From: Lapidilactobacillus bayanensis
GTDB lineage: Bacteria; Bacillota; Bacilli; Lactobacillales; Lactobacillaceae
Direction of reading: 5' to 3'
Assembly (NCBI RefSeq): GCF_003946695.1
Contig: NZ_RHOX01000011.1
Span: forward strand, 1-64,000
DNA length: 64,000 nt
Below the pieces are notes generated by a model, which saw nothing but the letters and a program-made list of their open reading frames with translations, did not search any database and was not told the DNA's origin. This document shows, one piece after another, positions 1-10,925 of this stretch (positions are counted from its first letter, which is position 1; every line of letters begins with the position of its first letter). The translations under genes and the position numbers were made by a program.

Positions 1-113
1 CACCAGCTTAAAGATATGCCTTCTAGACCAATTTCTTGCTTTTGGAATTAGTGTTGCATTTGATTTGACAATTCAGGGAAAAAGTTTATTTGTGAAAAAG
101 TCGAATGAAGTTC

Positions 114-142
114 TTGCAAACGTAAATAGGTGTTGTTATAAT
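114..142 (+). promoter_or_regulatory. sigma-A-type promoter of the cggR-gap operon
   Basis: TTGCAA at 114-119 and a perfect TATAAT at 137-142 are separated by exactly 17 bases, so transcription should begin near 149. This places the promoter upstream of the CggR operator, as in the Bacillus gapA operon. The bases before it (1-113) show no gene that I can support. Confidence 0.8.
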
Positions 143-203
143 GAGATTGTTCCTTGGTAAGAGTATGCACATTTGTGTGAGCTCTTTATTTTTTGTAAGG
201 GAT

Positions 204-238
204 GGGTCTATAAACGACACTGATGGACTATAACTGTC
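204..238 (+). promoter_or_regulatory. CggR operator, two direct half-sites
   Basis: Two 15-base sites, at 204-218 and 224-238, match at 10 of 15 positions and repeat with a 20-base period. The second reads GGAC-N6-TGTC, exactly the half-site known from the Bacillus subtilis cggR operator, where two sites are also 20 bases apart. The pair lies between the promoter and the cggR start, so repressor binding would block elongation. This location also argues against a cggR start at 223. Confidence 0.75.
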
Positions 239-258
239 CCACGAAAGGCCTGGTGGAC

Positions 259-1296
259 GTGCAGAATGACTTAACGTGGATTGATCAGATTGCACCTGAT
301 TTTCTAAGCACGATCAGACAACGTTACTTGATTTTGCAGCGAATTCAATGGTTGAGTCCAGTTGGACGGCGCACGTTGGCACAAGAGTTAGACTTAAGCG
401 AGCGCGTGCTACGAACTGAGACAGATTTATTGAAGGCCTCTGGATTGATATTATCGTCAAAATCGGGTATGGTGTTAACTGAGAGTGGCAAGGAAGTTTT
501 AACTAAGCTTGACGGCTTAATGTCTAGCTTAATGGGATTTCCTCAGAAAGAAAAGCAACTTTCAAAACTTTTGGAGATTGATCACGTCCTGATCGTATCG
601 GGAGATAGTGATCAACAACCGCAAGTGCTTGGTAGATTAGGTCAACTGTTAAGTAGTACCTTGTCCATACTATTGCCGGATGGTCGTAATGTTATTGCGG
701 CAATGGGTGGTACAACAATGGCGGCTGTTGCTGAAGCGTTAACACCAAGCTTATCGAAGAATCGGCAGCTATTGTTTGTTCCTGCACGCGGTGGCGTAGG
801 GGAACGGGTTGACATTCAAGCCAACGCGATTTGTTCGAAAATGGCACAAAATACAGGTGGTGAACATCGCAGCTTGTATGTGCCTGAAAATGTCAGCGAA
901 CAAACCTATGAGCCATTATTAAAGGAGCCATCAATTAAGCCGGTGTTGGATTTAATTGCCAGCGCTAATGTGGTGGTTCATAGTATTGGTGATGCTATGA
1001 CTATGGTAAGCCGGCGTCATATGCCTGCTGATGTTACAGCAGAGATACAGCATGGTCACGCCGTTGCAGAGGCCTTTGGCTATTTCTTCGATGAGAGTGG
1101 TCGAGTTGTTTACAAGATACCGCGAATTGGATTACAAATTCGGGATCTTACTGAGATACCGTATGTATTTGCAATAGCGGCTGGTGCTAAAAAAGCTAAG
1201 GCCATTAGAGCATACATGCACAATGCACCTCATCAAACTTGGTTTATTACTGATGAGGCCGCAGCTAACGCGCTTTTAAAAGGGGCAACCTTTTAA
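259..1296 (+). CDS. cggR: central glycolytic genes regulator, SorC/DeoR family repressor
   Basis: This is the repressor of the glycolytic operon that follows it. An N-terminal helix-turn-helix (about residues 30-60, containing GRRTLAQELDLSERVLR) precedes a SorC-type sugar-phosphate-binding domain with MGGTTMA and VPARGGVGE segments. In Bacillus, fructose-1,6-bisphosphate releases the repressor from DNA, and the same is inferred here. An in-frame ATG at 223 lies inside the operator, so GTG 259 (11 bases after AAAGG) is preferred; GTG 253 is also possible. The product is about 345 residues, normal for the family. gap follows after 42 bases, so the gene is autoregulated with the operon. Confidence 0.9.
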   Translation: MQNDLTWIDQIAPDFLSTIRQRYLILQRIQWLSPVGRRTLAQELDLSERVLRTETDLLKASGLILSSKSGMVLTESGKEVLTKLDGLMSSLMGFPQKEKQLSKLLEIDHVLIVSGDSDQQPQVLGRLGQLLSSTLSILLPDGRNVIAAMGGTTMAAVAEALTPSLSKNRQLLFVPARGGVGERVDIQANAICSKMAQNTGGEHRSLYVPENVSEQTYEPLLKEPSIKPVLDLIASANVVVHSIGDAMTMVSRRHMPADVTAEIQHGHAVAEAFGYFFDESGRVVYKIPRIGLQIRDLTEIPYVFAIAAGAKKAKAIRAYMHNAPHQTWFITDEAAANALLKGATF

Positions 1297-1338
1297 AAAA
1301 GTTTTTAAATTTTTATTTCCTGAAGGAGGAAATTTTGT

Positions 1339-2364
1339 ATGACTGTAAAGATTGGTATTAACGGTTTCGGACGTATTGGACGTTTAGCATTCCGTCGTAT
1401 TTTAGAACTTGGTGCTAAATCAAGTGATATCGAGGTCGTTGCAATTAACGATTTGACTTCACCTGCTATGCTTGCACATTTACTTAAATATGATTCAACT
1501 CATGGTACTTTGGATGCTGAAGTCAGCGCAACTGAAGATGCAATCATTGTAAATGGTAAGACATACCATGTATATGCAGAACCTCAAGCACAAAATATTC
1601 CTTGGGTTAAAAATGATGGTGTAGACTTTGTTCTTGAATGTACAGGTTTCTATACTTCAAAGGCAAAAGCACAAGCTCATTTGGATGCTGGCGCAAAACG
1701 TGTCTTGATCTCTGCTCCTGCTGGTAGCGACCTTAAGACAATCGTTTATTCTGTAAATGACGACGAATTAACTGCTGATGACACAATCGTTTCTGCAGGT
1801 TCTTGCACAACTAACTCATTAGCTCCATTTGCTCAAGCTTTGAATAACGAATTTGGTATCGAAGTTGGTACAATGACAACTATCCATGCTTATACTTCAA
1901 CTCAAATGCTTCTTGACGGCCCAGAACGTAAGGGTAATGTTCGTGCAGCTCGTGCAGCCGCAATCAACACAATTCCTCATTCTACTGGCGCTGCTAAGGC
2001 TATTGGTTTGGTATTACCTGAATTAAAGGGTAAGTTACAAGGCCATGCACAACGTGTCGGTGTTCCTGATGGTTCAGTTACTGAATTGGTTTCTATTTTA
2101 AGCAAGCCAGTTAAAGATGCTGACGAAGTGAATGCTGCTGTTAAGAAATATACTATCGACAATCCTTCATTTGGTTACAATGAAGATAGCATCGTATCTA
2201 GTGACGTTGTTGGCACTACTTATGGTTCAATCTTTGACCCAACTCAAACTGAAGTTTCGACAGTTGGCGACAAGCAATTAGTTAAGGCTGTTGCATGGTA
2301 TGATAACGAGTATGGTTTCACTTGCCAAATGGTTCGTACTTTACTCAAATTTGCAACTCTTTAA
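1339..2364 (+). CDS. gap: glyceraldehyde-3-phosphate dehydrogenase, type I
   Basis: Glycolytic, NAD-dependent oxidation and phosphorylation of glyceraldehyde 3-phosphate. The N-terminal Rossmann motif [10 protein letters not shown] is at residues 6-15 and the catalytic cysteine lies in SAGSCTTN (Cys156). The final segment, [17 protein letters not shown], is typical of type I enzymes. The 341-residue length is standard. A strong AAGGAGGAAA ribosome site precedes ATG 1339. Codon use is markedly more biased than in cggR, as expected for a very highly expressed enzyme. It is the second gene of the cggR operon, and a strong hairpin separates it from pgk. Confidence 0.98.
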   Translation: MTVKIGINGFGRIGRLAFRRILELGAKSSDIEVVAINDLTSPAMLAHLLKYDSTHGTLDAEVSATEDAIIVNGKTYHVYAEPQAQNIPWVKNDGVDFVLECTGFYTSKAKAQAHLDAGAKRVLISAPAGSDLKTIVYSVNDDELTADDTIVSAGSCTTNSLAPFAQALNNEFGIEVGTMTTIHAYTSTQMLLDGPERKGNVRAARAAAINTIPHSTGAAKAIGLVLPELKGKLQGHAQRVGVPDGSVTELVSILSKPVKDADEVNAAVKKYTIDNPSFGYNEDSIVSSDVVGTTYGSIFDPTQTEVSTVGDKQLVKAVAWYDNEYGFTCQMVRTLLKFATL

Positions 2365-2399
2365 TTAAAACTTCAACATTATAAAACGTTGATTTTTGA

Positions 2400-2430
2400 G
2401 GCGGAGGGAGGTCGACTCCCTTCGCCTTTT
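2400..2430 (+). terminator. intercistronic hairpin between gap and pgk
   Basis: An 11-bp stem (2400-2410 with 2416-2426, one G-T pair) closes a 5-base loop and is followed by TTTT, then AGTTTTT. It looks like an intrinsic terminator inside the operon. It could act as a partial terminator, or as a 3' stabiliser that keeps gap mRNA more abundant than the distal genes. pgk has its own ribosome site 20 bases later. Confidence 0.65.
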
Positions 2431-2463
2431 AGTTTTTAAAATTTCTTTTGGAGGTTGTCCACA

Positions 2464-3675
2464 ATGGCAAAATTAATTGTTTCTGATGTCGATGTTAAAG
2501 ACAAAAAAGTTTTGATCCGTGTTGATTTTAATGTCCCAATCAAAAATGGTGTGATCGGCAATGATAACCGGATGGTTGCTGCTTTACCAACAATCAAGTA
2601 TGTGACTGATAATGGCGGTAAGGCTATCTTACTTTCACATTTAGGCCGTATTAAGAGCGACGAAGATAAAAAGGCATTGAGCTTACGCCCAGTTGCTGAA
2701 CATTTATCTGAATTGCTTGGTAAGGACGTTGAGTTCGTTCCTGTCAATGAAGGTGCTGAATTAGAAGCAGCCATCAATGACATGAAAGACGGCGACGTTA
2801 TCTTAATGGAAAACACTCGTTTCCAAGATATCGACAATGACTTCGGTAAGCGTGAAAGCAAGAACGATCCTAAATTAGGCGAATATTGGGCTTCTTTAGG
2901 CGACGTTTATGTTAATGATGCTTTCGGTACTGCTCACCGTGCTCATGCTTCTAACGTTGGTATTGCAACTGCTATGAAGGCTGCTAACAAACCTGCTGCT
3001 GCCGGTTTCTTGATGGAAAAAGAAATCAAGTTCTTAGGCGATGCCGTTGACAATCCAGTACACCCATTTGTAACCATCTTGGGTGGTGCTAAAGTGTCTG
3101 ACAAGATTGGTGTTATTGAAAACTTAATTCCTAAATCAGATCATATCTTAATTGGTGGTGGTATGGCTTATACTTTCTTGGCTGCTCAAGGTCACGAAAT
3201 TGGCAAGTCATTATTCGAAGCTGATAAAGTTGAATTAGCTAAAGAATTATTGGAAAAAGCAGGCGACAAGATCGTCTTACCTGTTGACAACGTTGCTGCT
3301 GTAGAATTCTCAAATGATGCTAAGCATGAAGTTGTTGGCGTAAATATTCCTGAAGGCGAAATGGGCTTAGATATTGGCCCTAAGACAATTGCTTTGTTCA
3401 AGGATATCTTAAAAGATGCCAAGACAGTTGTTTGGAATGGTCCAATGGGCGCATTCGAAATGAGCAACTATGCTGAAGGTACACTTGAAGTTGGTCGTGC
3501 ATTAGGCAATTTAACTGATGCTCGGACAATTATCGGTGGTGGCGACTCAGCTGCTGCAGCTATCCAATTAGGTATTGCTGACAAGATCAGCCATATTTCT
3601 ACTGGTGGCGGTGCTTCACTTGAATATCTTGAAGGTAAAGAATTACCTGGTATTGCTGCTATTTCTAATAAATAA
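2464..3675 (+). CDS. pgk: phosphoglycerate kinase
   Basis: Transfers phosphate from 1,3-bisphosphoglycerate to ADP in lower glycolysis. The N-terminal RVDFNVP substrate motif, HLGR, the NGPMGAFE segment and the C-terminal nucleotide-binding GGGDSAAA motif are all present. The GGAGG at 2450-2454 is 9 bases from ATG 2464. An in-frame TTG at 2455 abuts that ribosome site and is rejected as a start. The 403-residue product is slightly longer than the Bacillus enzyme but normal for lactobacilli. tpiA begins 17 bases after the stop, so the two are cotranscribed. Confidence 0.97.
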   Translation: MAKLIVSDVDVKDKKVLIRVDFNVPIKNGVIGNDNRMVAALPTIKYVTDNGGKAILLSHLGRIKSDEDKKALSLRPVAEHLSELLGKDVEFVPVNEGAELEAAINDMKDGDVILMENTRFQDIDNDFGKRESKNDPKLGEYWASLGDVYVNDAFGTAHRAHASNVGIATAMKAANKPAAAGFLMEKEIKFLGDAVDNPVHPFVTILGGAKVSDKIGVIENLIPKSDHILIGGGMAYTFLAAQGHEIGKSLFEADKVELAKELLEKAGDKIVLPVDNVAAVEFSNDAKHEVVGVNIPEGEMGLDIGPKTIALFKDILKDAKTVVWNGPMGAFEMSNYAEGTLEVGRALGNLTDARTIIGGGDSAAAAIQLGIADKISHISTGGGASLEYLEGKELPGIAAISNK

Positions 3676-3692
3676 TTTTTGAGGTGAATATT

Positions 3693-4448
3693 TTGCGTAA
3701 ACCAATTATTGCTGGTAACTGGAAAATGAATAAGAATCCTCAAGAAACTCAAGCATTTCTTGATGGCGTCAAGGGTAAACTACCTGCTGCTGATAAAGTA
3801 GAGGCTGTTATCGCTGCTCCTGCCATTGACTTAAACGCTTTGGTTTGGTTCTCTAAGGATTCGGATTTAAAAGTTGCTGCTGAGAATTGCTACTTTGAAG
3901 ACGAAGGTGCTTTTACTGGTGAAACTTCACCTAAAGCATTATCTGAAATGGGCGTTGACTATGTTGTCATCGGTCACTCAGAACGTCGTGGCTATTTCCA
4001 CGAAACTGATGAAGATATTAATAAGAAAGCTAAGGCTATCTTTAGAAACAACATGTTACCAATCATTTGCTGTGGTGAAAGCTTAGAAACACGTGAAGCT
4101 AACAAGCAAAGCGACTGGGTGGTTGCTCAAATCAAAGCAGCTCTTGAAGGCTTAACTGCTGAACAAGTTTCTAATACTGTTATTGCTTACGAACCAATCT
4201 GGGCAATTGGTACTGGTAAAACCGCTTCTGCTGACCAAGCTCAAGAAATGTGTCATGTAATACGTGAAACAGTCAAGGATCTTTACAATGAACAAACTGC
4301 TGAGAATGTTCGCATTCAATACGGTGGTTCTGTAAAACCTGCCAACGTTAAGGAATTAATGGCTAAGCCTGACATCGATGGTGGTTTAGTCGGCGGTGCC
4401 AGCATGGACCCAGAATCATTCTTAGCCCTCGTTAATTATCAAGATTAA
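3693..4448 (+). CDS. tpiA: triose-phosphate isomerase
   Basis: Interconverts dihydroxyacetone phosphate and glyceraldehyde 3-phosphate. The start [13 protein letters not shown] carries the active-site lysine, VIGHSERR the catalytic histidine, and [14 protein letters not shown] the catalytic glutamate. [10 protein letters not shown] forms the phosphate-binding loop. The start is TTG 3693 after GAGGTG at 3681-3686. A GTG at 3684 overlaps that ribosome site and would add three residues that homologues lack. The product is 251 residues, the usual length. It is the last gene before the separate eno promoter. Confidence 0.97.
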   Translation: MRKPIIAGNWKMNKNPQETQAFLDGVKGKLPAADKVEAVIAAPAIDLNALVWFSKDSDLKVAAENCYFEDEGAFTGETSPKALSEMGVDYVVIGHSERRGYFHETDEDINKKAKAIFRNNMLPIICCGESLETREANKQSDWVVAQIKAALEGLTAEQVSNTVIAYEPIWAIGTGKTASADQAQEMCHVIRETVKDLYNEQTAENVRIQYGGSVKPANVKELMAKPDIDGGLVGGASMDPESFLALVNYQD

Positions 4449-4459
4449 TCGGTAAATCT

Positions 4460-5833
<1,374 letters not shown>

Positions 5834-5848
5834 TTTGATTTATGAAAA

Positions 5849-5876
5849 GCTTGCTACTTCGGTGGCAGGCTTTTTT
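5849..5876 (+). terminator. terminator after eno
   Basis: A 9-bp stem (5849-5857 with 5862-5870, two G-T pairs) is capped by the stable TTCG tetraloop and followed by six T. It ends the glycolytic operon. Confidence 0.9.
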
Positions 5877-6002
5877 GATCCCTGGCGGTTGTTAAATCTA
5901 TAAAAAGTTCATCGCTATAGCTATGAGGGACTGGAAAAAAACGCTAAACTGTGATATTGTTTTATGAGTAAGATTTTGTAGAAGTTTTCGGAGGCCAGAC
6001 AA

Positions 6003-6239
6003 GTGTACAACATCATTCAAACATTACTAATTATTGTTTCAATTCTGATTATCATTGCAGTAATGATGCAACCAACTAAGCAACAAGATGCATTGAACGC
6101 TCTCTCTGGCGGTGCTGGTGATTTGTTTGGTGCGACCAAGAAACGCGGGTTTGAAGCCGTAATGGAGAAAGTAACTTATGTTTTAGGAATACTTTTCTTT
6201 GTACTGGCACTCGCGTTAGTTTATTTGTCATCACACTAA
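6003..6239 (+). CDS. secG: SecYEG translocase subunit SecG
   Basis: Small membrane subunit of the protein-export channel. The 78-residue product has two hydrophobic helices (about residues 4-21 and 56-75) separated by the typical polar loop, which contains LSGGAGDLFGATKKRGFEAVMEK. The start is GTG 6003 after GGAGG. The gene stands between the eno terminator and its own terminator, and rnr follows after 285 bases. A secG-rnr-smpB order is common in Firmicutes. Confidence 0.92.
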   Translation: MYNIIQTLLIIVSILIIIAVMMQPTKQQDALNALSGGAGDLFGATKKRGFEAVMEKVTYVLGILFFVLALALVYLSSH

Positions 6240-6256
6240 CGATTAACGCGAAATGC

Positions 6257-6283
6257 GCTCCTGCAATTGCAGGAGCTTTTTTT
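6257..6283 (+). terminator. terminator after secG
   Basis: A perfect 20-base palindrome at 6257-6276 (GCTCCTGCAA and its complement) is followed by seven T. In the 240 bases from here to rnr I see no gene, only two copies of the 8-base palindrome CAATATTG. Confidence 0.88.
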
Positions 6284-6524
6284 ATAGGAAGTTAGCTAAG
6301 CCTAAGTGGTCATCAGTGTGAGTTAGGTGTCAACCTGAATAATTTCCACAAAGTCAATCAATTTATCAATCATCAGTCACTCAAAAAGTTTAGACAATAT
6401 TGCCAAACATGGAAGTGGGACGCAAAATAACTGGCATCATAATTTGGCCCCGGTTCCAGAATTTTGCAATATTGGCTAGCAAGTATTGAGAAGAAGACTG
6501 ATTTAAATAATAGTGAGGTATTAA

Positions 6525-8825
6525 ATGACAGAAAAAGATTATTTAACAGCAGAAGTTTTAGAAATTTTCCGGCACAATCCTGAGCGCAAGTATGATGTTC
6601 AAGATATTAATGACATGATGAAGTTAAAAGGGGCGTCGGCTTTTAAACGTCTCGTCAAAGTTCTGGCAACACTCGAAGGTGAGAACTTAATTACGATTAA
6701 CAATGGTGGACGTTACAAGTTAACGCCAGCAACTGAAGAGGTTATTGGTAAATTCTCCGCCAATGACAAAGGTTTCGGGTTCGTGCGCGTGGAAACTGAA
6801 GCAGATAACAAAGAAGAAATTCCTGATGTTTTCGTTCCAAAACAAAGTACGTTGCATGCCTTACAAGGCGATCGGGTTAAGGTTAAAATCGTTAAGAAGG
6901 CGAATCCTTGGAATGACAAGGGACCTGAAGGCGAAGTTATTGAAATTGTTGAACACGGCATGACAGACTTAGTTGGTGAATTCCAACCATATAGTGATGC
7001 TCAAGTTAAAAAGACCAATCTAATTGGCTACGTTCGTAGTCACGACAAAAAGTTGGCTAGCTATCCAGTTTACATTCAGGATACTGGAATTCATCCGCAA
7101 ATGGGTGATATGGTCCAAGTTGACATTACAGAGTATCCAAGCAATGAATTCCCAACACGGATGTTAGGCTTAGCAATGAGAACGCTAGGTAACAAAAATG
7201 ATCCCGGCGTTGATATCATGTCAATTGTTTATTCTCATGGTGTGCGGACAGAATTCCCAGACGATGCTATTGCGCAATCCGAGCAAATTCCTGATGAGTT
7301 ACAGCCGAATGATTGGATTAACCGGAAAGATTTAACCAGCGATGTGGTGGTCACGATTGACGGTGATGATTCGAAAGATTTTGATGATGCGGTCGGGTTG
7401 ACACGTTTATCCAACGGCAATTTCAAGTTGGGTGTGCATATTGCTGATGTTAGTTATTATGTGACAGAAGATTCACCACTTGATGCGGAAGCTTATGAGC
7501 GCGGAACGAGTACTTATTTAACTGACCGTGTCATTCCCATGTTACCATTTCGTTTATCAAACGGGATTTGTTCTCTAAATCCGGGTGAAAATCGGTTAAC
7601 TTTAAGTTGCGTGATGGAGATTAATCAGCAAGGTGAAGTTTTGAATCATGAGATTTTTCCGAGTGTGATTCGTTCAAACGCACGAATGACTTATCGTAAT
7701 GTTAACAAGATTATTGAAGATCATGATCCAGCTGTTTCTAAAGAATATGCGCCATTTCTGACGATGTTTGAAGATATGGCTGAGTTACATCAAATCCTGT
7801 TCAAGCGACGTCATGAACGGGGCGCAATTGACTTCGAAGAGACAGAAGCGCGAATCGTAGTTGATGAAAAGGGTTGGCCAATTGATATTGAATTGCGCGA
7901 GCGCGGAACTTCAGAGAAAATGATCGAATCATTTATGCTGGCTGCCAACGAAACCGTTGCAGAACATTTTAGTAAGTTACAGGTACCATTCTTGTATCGA
8001 GTTCATGAAACACCAGACGCTGAAAAAGTGAAGAGTTTCTTCGAATTTGTTTCAGCCTTTGGCATTGTTGGTCATGGTCAAGCTGATCATATTAAGCCGA
8101 TTGAATTGCAAAAGGCGCTTGCAAAAGTTGTCGGAACACCTGAAGAAATGGTGGTCACAACAATGCTGTTGCGGAGTATGAAACAAGCACGATACTCTGT
8201 TGATCAATTGGGTCATTTCGGCTTGGGTGCAGCATACTATACTCACTTCACTTCACCAATTCGTCGTTATCCTGATTTAATGGTTCATCGTTTAATTCAT
8301 AACTATATGAGCCAGGGAACAGGCGACCAAGTTAAAGAAAAATGGGCCGAAAAGTTACCAGATGTCGCCATCCAAACGTCGACTCAAGAGCGTCGTTCAA
8401 TTGATACTGAGCGTGATGTTGACGATTTGAAGAAAGCACAATACATGATGAGTAAAGTTGGTCAAGAGTTTAAGGGTGTTATTGCCTCCGTTACTAAATT
8501 TGGCATGTTTGTGTCTTTGGAAAATACGGTTGAAGGTTTAATTCATATTTCGAATATGCGTGATGATTATTACGAATATGATGAGAAACAAATGACGCTA
8601 ACAGGTTCTAAGACGCACAACATTTATAAGATTGGTCAAGAGATCCAAATCAAAGTTTTACGTGCTGATCCTGATCAGGGTCAGATTGACTTCATCGTGG
8701 CTGGTCAAGAAGAAGCGCCTAAAGAAGAGCCGTGGTCAAAACAACGTACGAGTTCTCATCATGGTAAGTATGAACGCAAACCTAATAATGGAACGCGATC
8801 GAATTCGACAAAACGTAAACGTTAA
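6525..8825 (+). CDS. rnr: ribonuclease R
   Basis: Processive 3'-5' exoribonuclease that degrades structured RNA and works with SmpB and tmRNA in trans-translation. Order of domains: an N-terminal winged helix (residues 1-65), a cold-shock OB fold with NDKGFGFVRVE, the RNB catalytic domain with IDGDDSKDFDDAVGL carrying the metal-binding aspartates, and an S1 domain (EFKGVIASVTKFGMFVSL). A lysine- and serine-rich C-terminal tail follows. The product is 766 residues, normal for the family. The start is ATG 6525 after AGTGAGG. smpB follows after 22 bases. Confidence 0.96.
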   Translation: MTEKDYLTAEVLEIFRHNPERKYDVQDINDMMKLKGASAFKRLVKVLATLEGENLITINNGGRYKLTPATEEVIGKFSANDKGFGFVRVETEADNKEEIPDVFVPKQSTLHALQGDRVKVKIVKKANPWNDKGPEGEVIEIVEHGMTDLVGEFQPYSDAQVKKTNLIGYVRSHDKKLASYPVYIQDTGIHPQMGDMVQVDITEYPSNEFPTRMLGLAMRTLGNKNDPGVDIMSIVYSHGVRTEFPDDAIAQSEQIPDELQPNDWINRKDLTSDVVVTIDGDDSKDFDDAVGLTRLSNGNFKLGVHIADVSYYVTEDSPLDAEAYERGTSTYLTDRVIPMLPFRLSNGICSLNPGENRLTLSCVMEINQQGEVLNHEIFPSVIRSNARMTYRNVNKIIEDHDPAVSKEYAPFLTMFEDMAELHQILFKRRHERGAIDFEETEARIVVDEKGWPIDIELRERGTSEKMIESFMLAANETVAEHFSKLQVPFLYRVHETPDAEKVKSFFEFVSAFGIVGHGQADHIKPIELQKALAKVVGTPEEMVVTTMLLRSMKQARYSVDQLGHFGLGAAYYTHFTSPIRRYPDLMVHRLIHNYMSQGTGDQVKEKWAEKLPDVAIQTSTQERRSIDTERDVDDLKKAQYMMSKVGQEFKGVIASVTKFGMFVSLENTVEGLIHISNMRDDYYEYDEKQMTLTGSKTHNIYKIGQEIQIKVLRADPDQGQIDFIVAGQEEAPKEEPWSKQRTSSHHGKYERKPNNGTRSNSTKRKR

Positions 8826-8847
8826 GCAAACAAAGTGGGTGATCTAA

Positions 8848-9321
8848 TTGGCGAAAAAACATGCAGAAAAACCTAAGAATCAAGTTGCAACCAATCGTAA
8901 AGCTCAGCACGATTATACAATCTCTGCCACGTATGAAGCAGGGATTGTTCTAACCGGGACGGAAATTAAGTCAGTACGTGCGGGTAAAATTAATTTAAAA
9001 GATGGTTTTGCCCAGGTTCGTCGTGGGGAATTATGGTTGGAAAATGTTCACATTAGTCCTTATGATGCAGGCAATCAATTTAATCAAGATCCCTTGCGCA
9101 ATCGTAAATTGTTGTTGCATAAACAGGAGATTGCTAAATTAGCCGGTGTTGTTCAGGATAAAGGAGTAACAATTGTCCCGCTAAAAGCTTATCTCAAGCA
9201 TGGCTATGCCAAGGTTCTATTAGGCGTTGCAAAAGGTAAACATGAGTATGATAAGCGGGAAACGATCAAACGCCGTGAACAAGATCGCGAAATGCAACGT
9301 GTTTTAAAGAATAATTTTTAA
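8848..9321 (+). CDS. smpB: SsrA-binding protein SmpB
   Basis: Binds tmRNA and delivers it to stalled ribosomes. The OB-fold segment [20 protein letters not shown] and the basic C-terminal tail [17 protein letters not shown] are diagnostic. The start is TTG 8848, with only a modest upstream [32 protein letters not shown] is the usual family N-terminus. The product is 157 residues. No tmRNA gene is visible downstream, so ssrA must lie elsewhere. Confidence 0.96.
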   Translation: MAKKHAEKPKNQVATNRKAQHDYTISATYEAGIVLTGTEIKSVRAGKINLKDGFAQVRRGELWLENVHISPYDAGNQFNQDPLRNRKLLLHKQEIAKLAGVVQDKGVTIVPLKAYLKHGYAKVLLGVAKGKHEYDKRETIKRREQDREMQRVLKNNF

Positions 9322-9357
9322 AGTAATAATGAAGATTTGAGTGCCACTGTTTTTAAC

Positions 9358-9403
9358 AACGCCGCACTATTTAACCGGATTTCTGGTCGAATAGTGCGGC
9401 GTT
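9358..9403 (+). terminator. terminator after smpB
   Basis: A perfect 14-bp stem (9358-9371 with 9390-9403) encloses an 18-base loop that can itself form a short CCGG/CTGG hairpin. The T tract after it (ATTAATT) is poor, so it may act as a 3' processing or stabilising structure. Confidence 0.7.
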
Positions 9404-9516
9404 ATTAATTGGTAAGCTTAACGAGTTTTTGACACCACTTTCTTAACGTAATAGTAGAATAAGAAATTAATTTAAGAAATAATTAACAACCTGCCCAATT
9501 TTAATTCACAATTGTG

Positions 9517-9525
9517 TGTTAAAAT
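9517..9525 (+). promoter_or_regulatory. extended -10 promoter of the LCP gene
   Basis: TGT followed by TAAAAT (9520-9525) forms an extended -10 about 38 bases before the start codon. No convincing -35 is seen, as is common for extended -10 promoters. Confidence 0.5.
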
Positions 9526-9562
9526 ATTTCAAAATATATATTACATGAGTCAAGGAGCTTTT

Positions 9563-10678
9563 ATGTCAAAACACTCACGAACCGAACAACCGCTTGATGA
9601 AACAAAAAGTCCTGAACATTACCTACCTAAGAAACGACGTTCTCAGAAAAAGCCGCTTGGTAAAATTATTGGCGGCATAGTGCTAGTGTTGTTAATCGCC
9701 GTTGGGGCATATGGCTTTTATCTTTACCAGCAAACTAAGGCCGCGGCCGATAAAACCTACTCTTCAGTTAATAAGAAAAAAGAAGCCGCGCTAACCTCAA
9801 AAGTTGCCAGTCAAGATCCAATCTCAATTCTGTTGTTGGGAACCGATACCGGTGCAGAGGGCAGAACTGAAGTTAATGGTAATTCTGATACGATTATCAT
9901 TGTGACCGTTAATCCCAAGACAAAACGGATGACGATGACAAGTATTCCACGGGATACGATGGCGCAAATGGTGGGGACTTCATCTTATAACTTCCGTAAA
10001 ATCAATGCTGCTTATGATATTGGCGGCGCCAAAATGGCCTTGAACTCTGTCTCCAAGTTGGTTAATGTCCCATTGACCAATTATGTCAGTGTCAATATGG
10101 GTGGCCTTGAAAAAATTGTGAAAGCTGTTGGTGGTGTTGATGTGACACCGACGCTGACTTTTTCGTATGGCGGTTATAATTTCACTAAGGGTAAAGCAAT
10201 TCATCTGAATGGCAAAGCAGCTTTGGCGTATTCTCGAATGCGTCATGAAGATCCTCAAGGTGATTACGGCCGGCAAACACGTCAACGCCAAATTATCGAA
10301 GCAATTATTAAATCAGCTGTTTCTACGGGGACGTTGGCAAACTTCCAAACATTCTTAGATTCGATTTCTGACAATGTCACGACTAATTTGACCTTCAGCC
10401 AAATGGTAGCGATTTTCAAAGATTATCGCGGTGCCGCTAAACAAATTAAAAGTGATCATTTACAAGGCATTAGTGCTTGGTGGGGTTCAGCATCTGTTCA
10501 AATTGCCGCAACAACTGAATTACAACGTGTCTCTGATAATATTCGGTCTGAATTAGGATTAACGAAAGAAACAGTTAACAACGAAACGACGCGCCAGAAT
10601 AAATTAAATGCTGCTTATGGCTTTAGTTTCAATAATCCAGTGACTGAACAGAATTTTTCCGTTTATGCACAGAATTAA
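9563..10678 (+). CDS. LytR-CpsA-Psr (LCP) family cell-wall glycopolymer ligase
   Basis: LCP enzymes attach teichoic acids or capsular polymers from a lipid carrier to peptidoglycan outside the cell. After a basic cytoplasmic segment there is one membrane helix (about residues 34-54, IIGGIVLVLLIAVGAYGFYL). The LCP domain follows, with LLLGTDTGAEGR, SDTIIIVTVNP, TSIPRDT, and YSRMRHEDPQGDYGRQTRQRQ, which holds the conserved arginines and aspartate. The start is ATG 9563, seven bases after AAGGAG; longer in-frame starts lack a ribosome site. The product is 371 residues. Which polymer it ligates cannot be told from sequence. Confidence 0.92.
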   Translation: MSKHSRTEQPLDETKSPEHYLPKKRRSQKKPLGKIIGGIVLVLLIAVGAYGFYLYQQTKAAADKTYSSVNKKKEAALTSKVASQDPISILLLGTDTGAEGRTEVNGNSDTIIIVTVNPKTKRMTMTSIPRDTMAQMVGTSSYNFRKINAAYDIGGAKMALNSVSKLVNVPLTNYVSVNMGGLEKIVKAVGGVDVTPTLTFSYGGYNFTKGKAIHLNGKAALAYSRMRHEDPQGDYGRQTRQRQIIEAIIKSAVSTGTLANFQTFLDSISDNVTTNLTFSQMVAIFKDYRGAAKQIKSDHLQGISAWWGSASVQIAATTELQRVSDNIRSELGLTKETVNNETTRQNKLNAAYGFSFNNPVTEQNFSVYAQN

Positions 10679-10719
10679 GTGATTCGTCAGGATTTTACTG
10701 AAAAATTACAGCAAAAGTA

Positions 10720-10748
10720 TTGACCATATTAGGATTCTTTTATATACT
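10720..10748 (+). promoter_or_regulatory. promoter of the tRNA-Glu/tRNA-Val operon
   Basis: TTGACC at 10720-10725 and TATACT at 10743-10748 are separated by 17 bases, 19 bases before the first tRNA. This is close to consensus, as expected for stable RNA genes. Confidence 0.8.
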
Positions 10749-10766
10749 TATTTATGCAAAAAGAGT

Positions 10767-10838
10767 GGCCCGTTGGTCAAGTGGTTAAGACACTGCCCTT
10801 TCACGGCGGTAACATGGGTTCAAATCCCGTACGGGTCA
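10767..10838 (+). tRNA. tRNA-Glu (TTC)
   Basis: A complete cloverleaf: acceptor GGCCCGT pairs with ACGGGTC at 10831-10837. The anticodon stem CTGCC/GGCGG has one G-T pair, and the loop CTTTCAC carries TTC at 10800-10802. The T loop is TTCAAAT. A discriminator A follows, and CCA is not encoded. Confidence 0.96.
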
Positions 10839-10842
10839 TCTT

Positions 10843-10915
10843 GGAGGTTTAGCTCAGTTGGGAGAGCGTCTGCCTTACAAGCAGAGGGTCACAGGTTCGA
10901 GCCCTGTAACCTCCA
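10843..10915 (+). tRNA. tRNA-Val (TAC)
   Basis: Acceptor GGAGGTT pairs with AACCTCC at 10908-10914. The D arm is AGCTCAGTTGGGAGAGC, the anticodon loop CTTACAA has TAC at 10876-10878, and the T arm is ACAGGTTCGAGCCCTGT. It lies four bases after tRNA-Glu in the same transcript. CCA is not encoded. Confidence 0.96.
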
Positions 10916-10925
10916 TTTTAAAAAT

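Noticed and set aside
223-258. ATG 223 as the cggR start
   Set aside because: It lies inside the two-part operator, and the extra residues do not resemble CggR N-termini as I recall them.
8825-9560. tmRNA gene next to smpB
   Set aside because: No GGGG…CGTT start, tRNA-like ends or tag reading frame is visible between smpB and the LCP gene.
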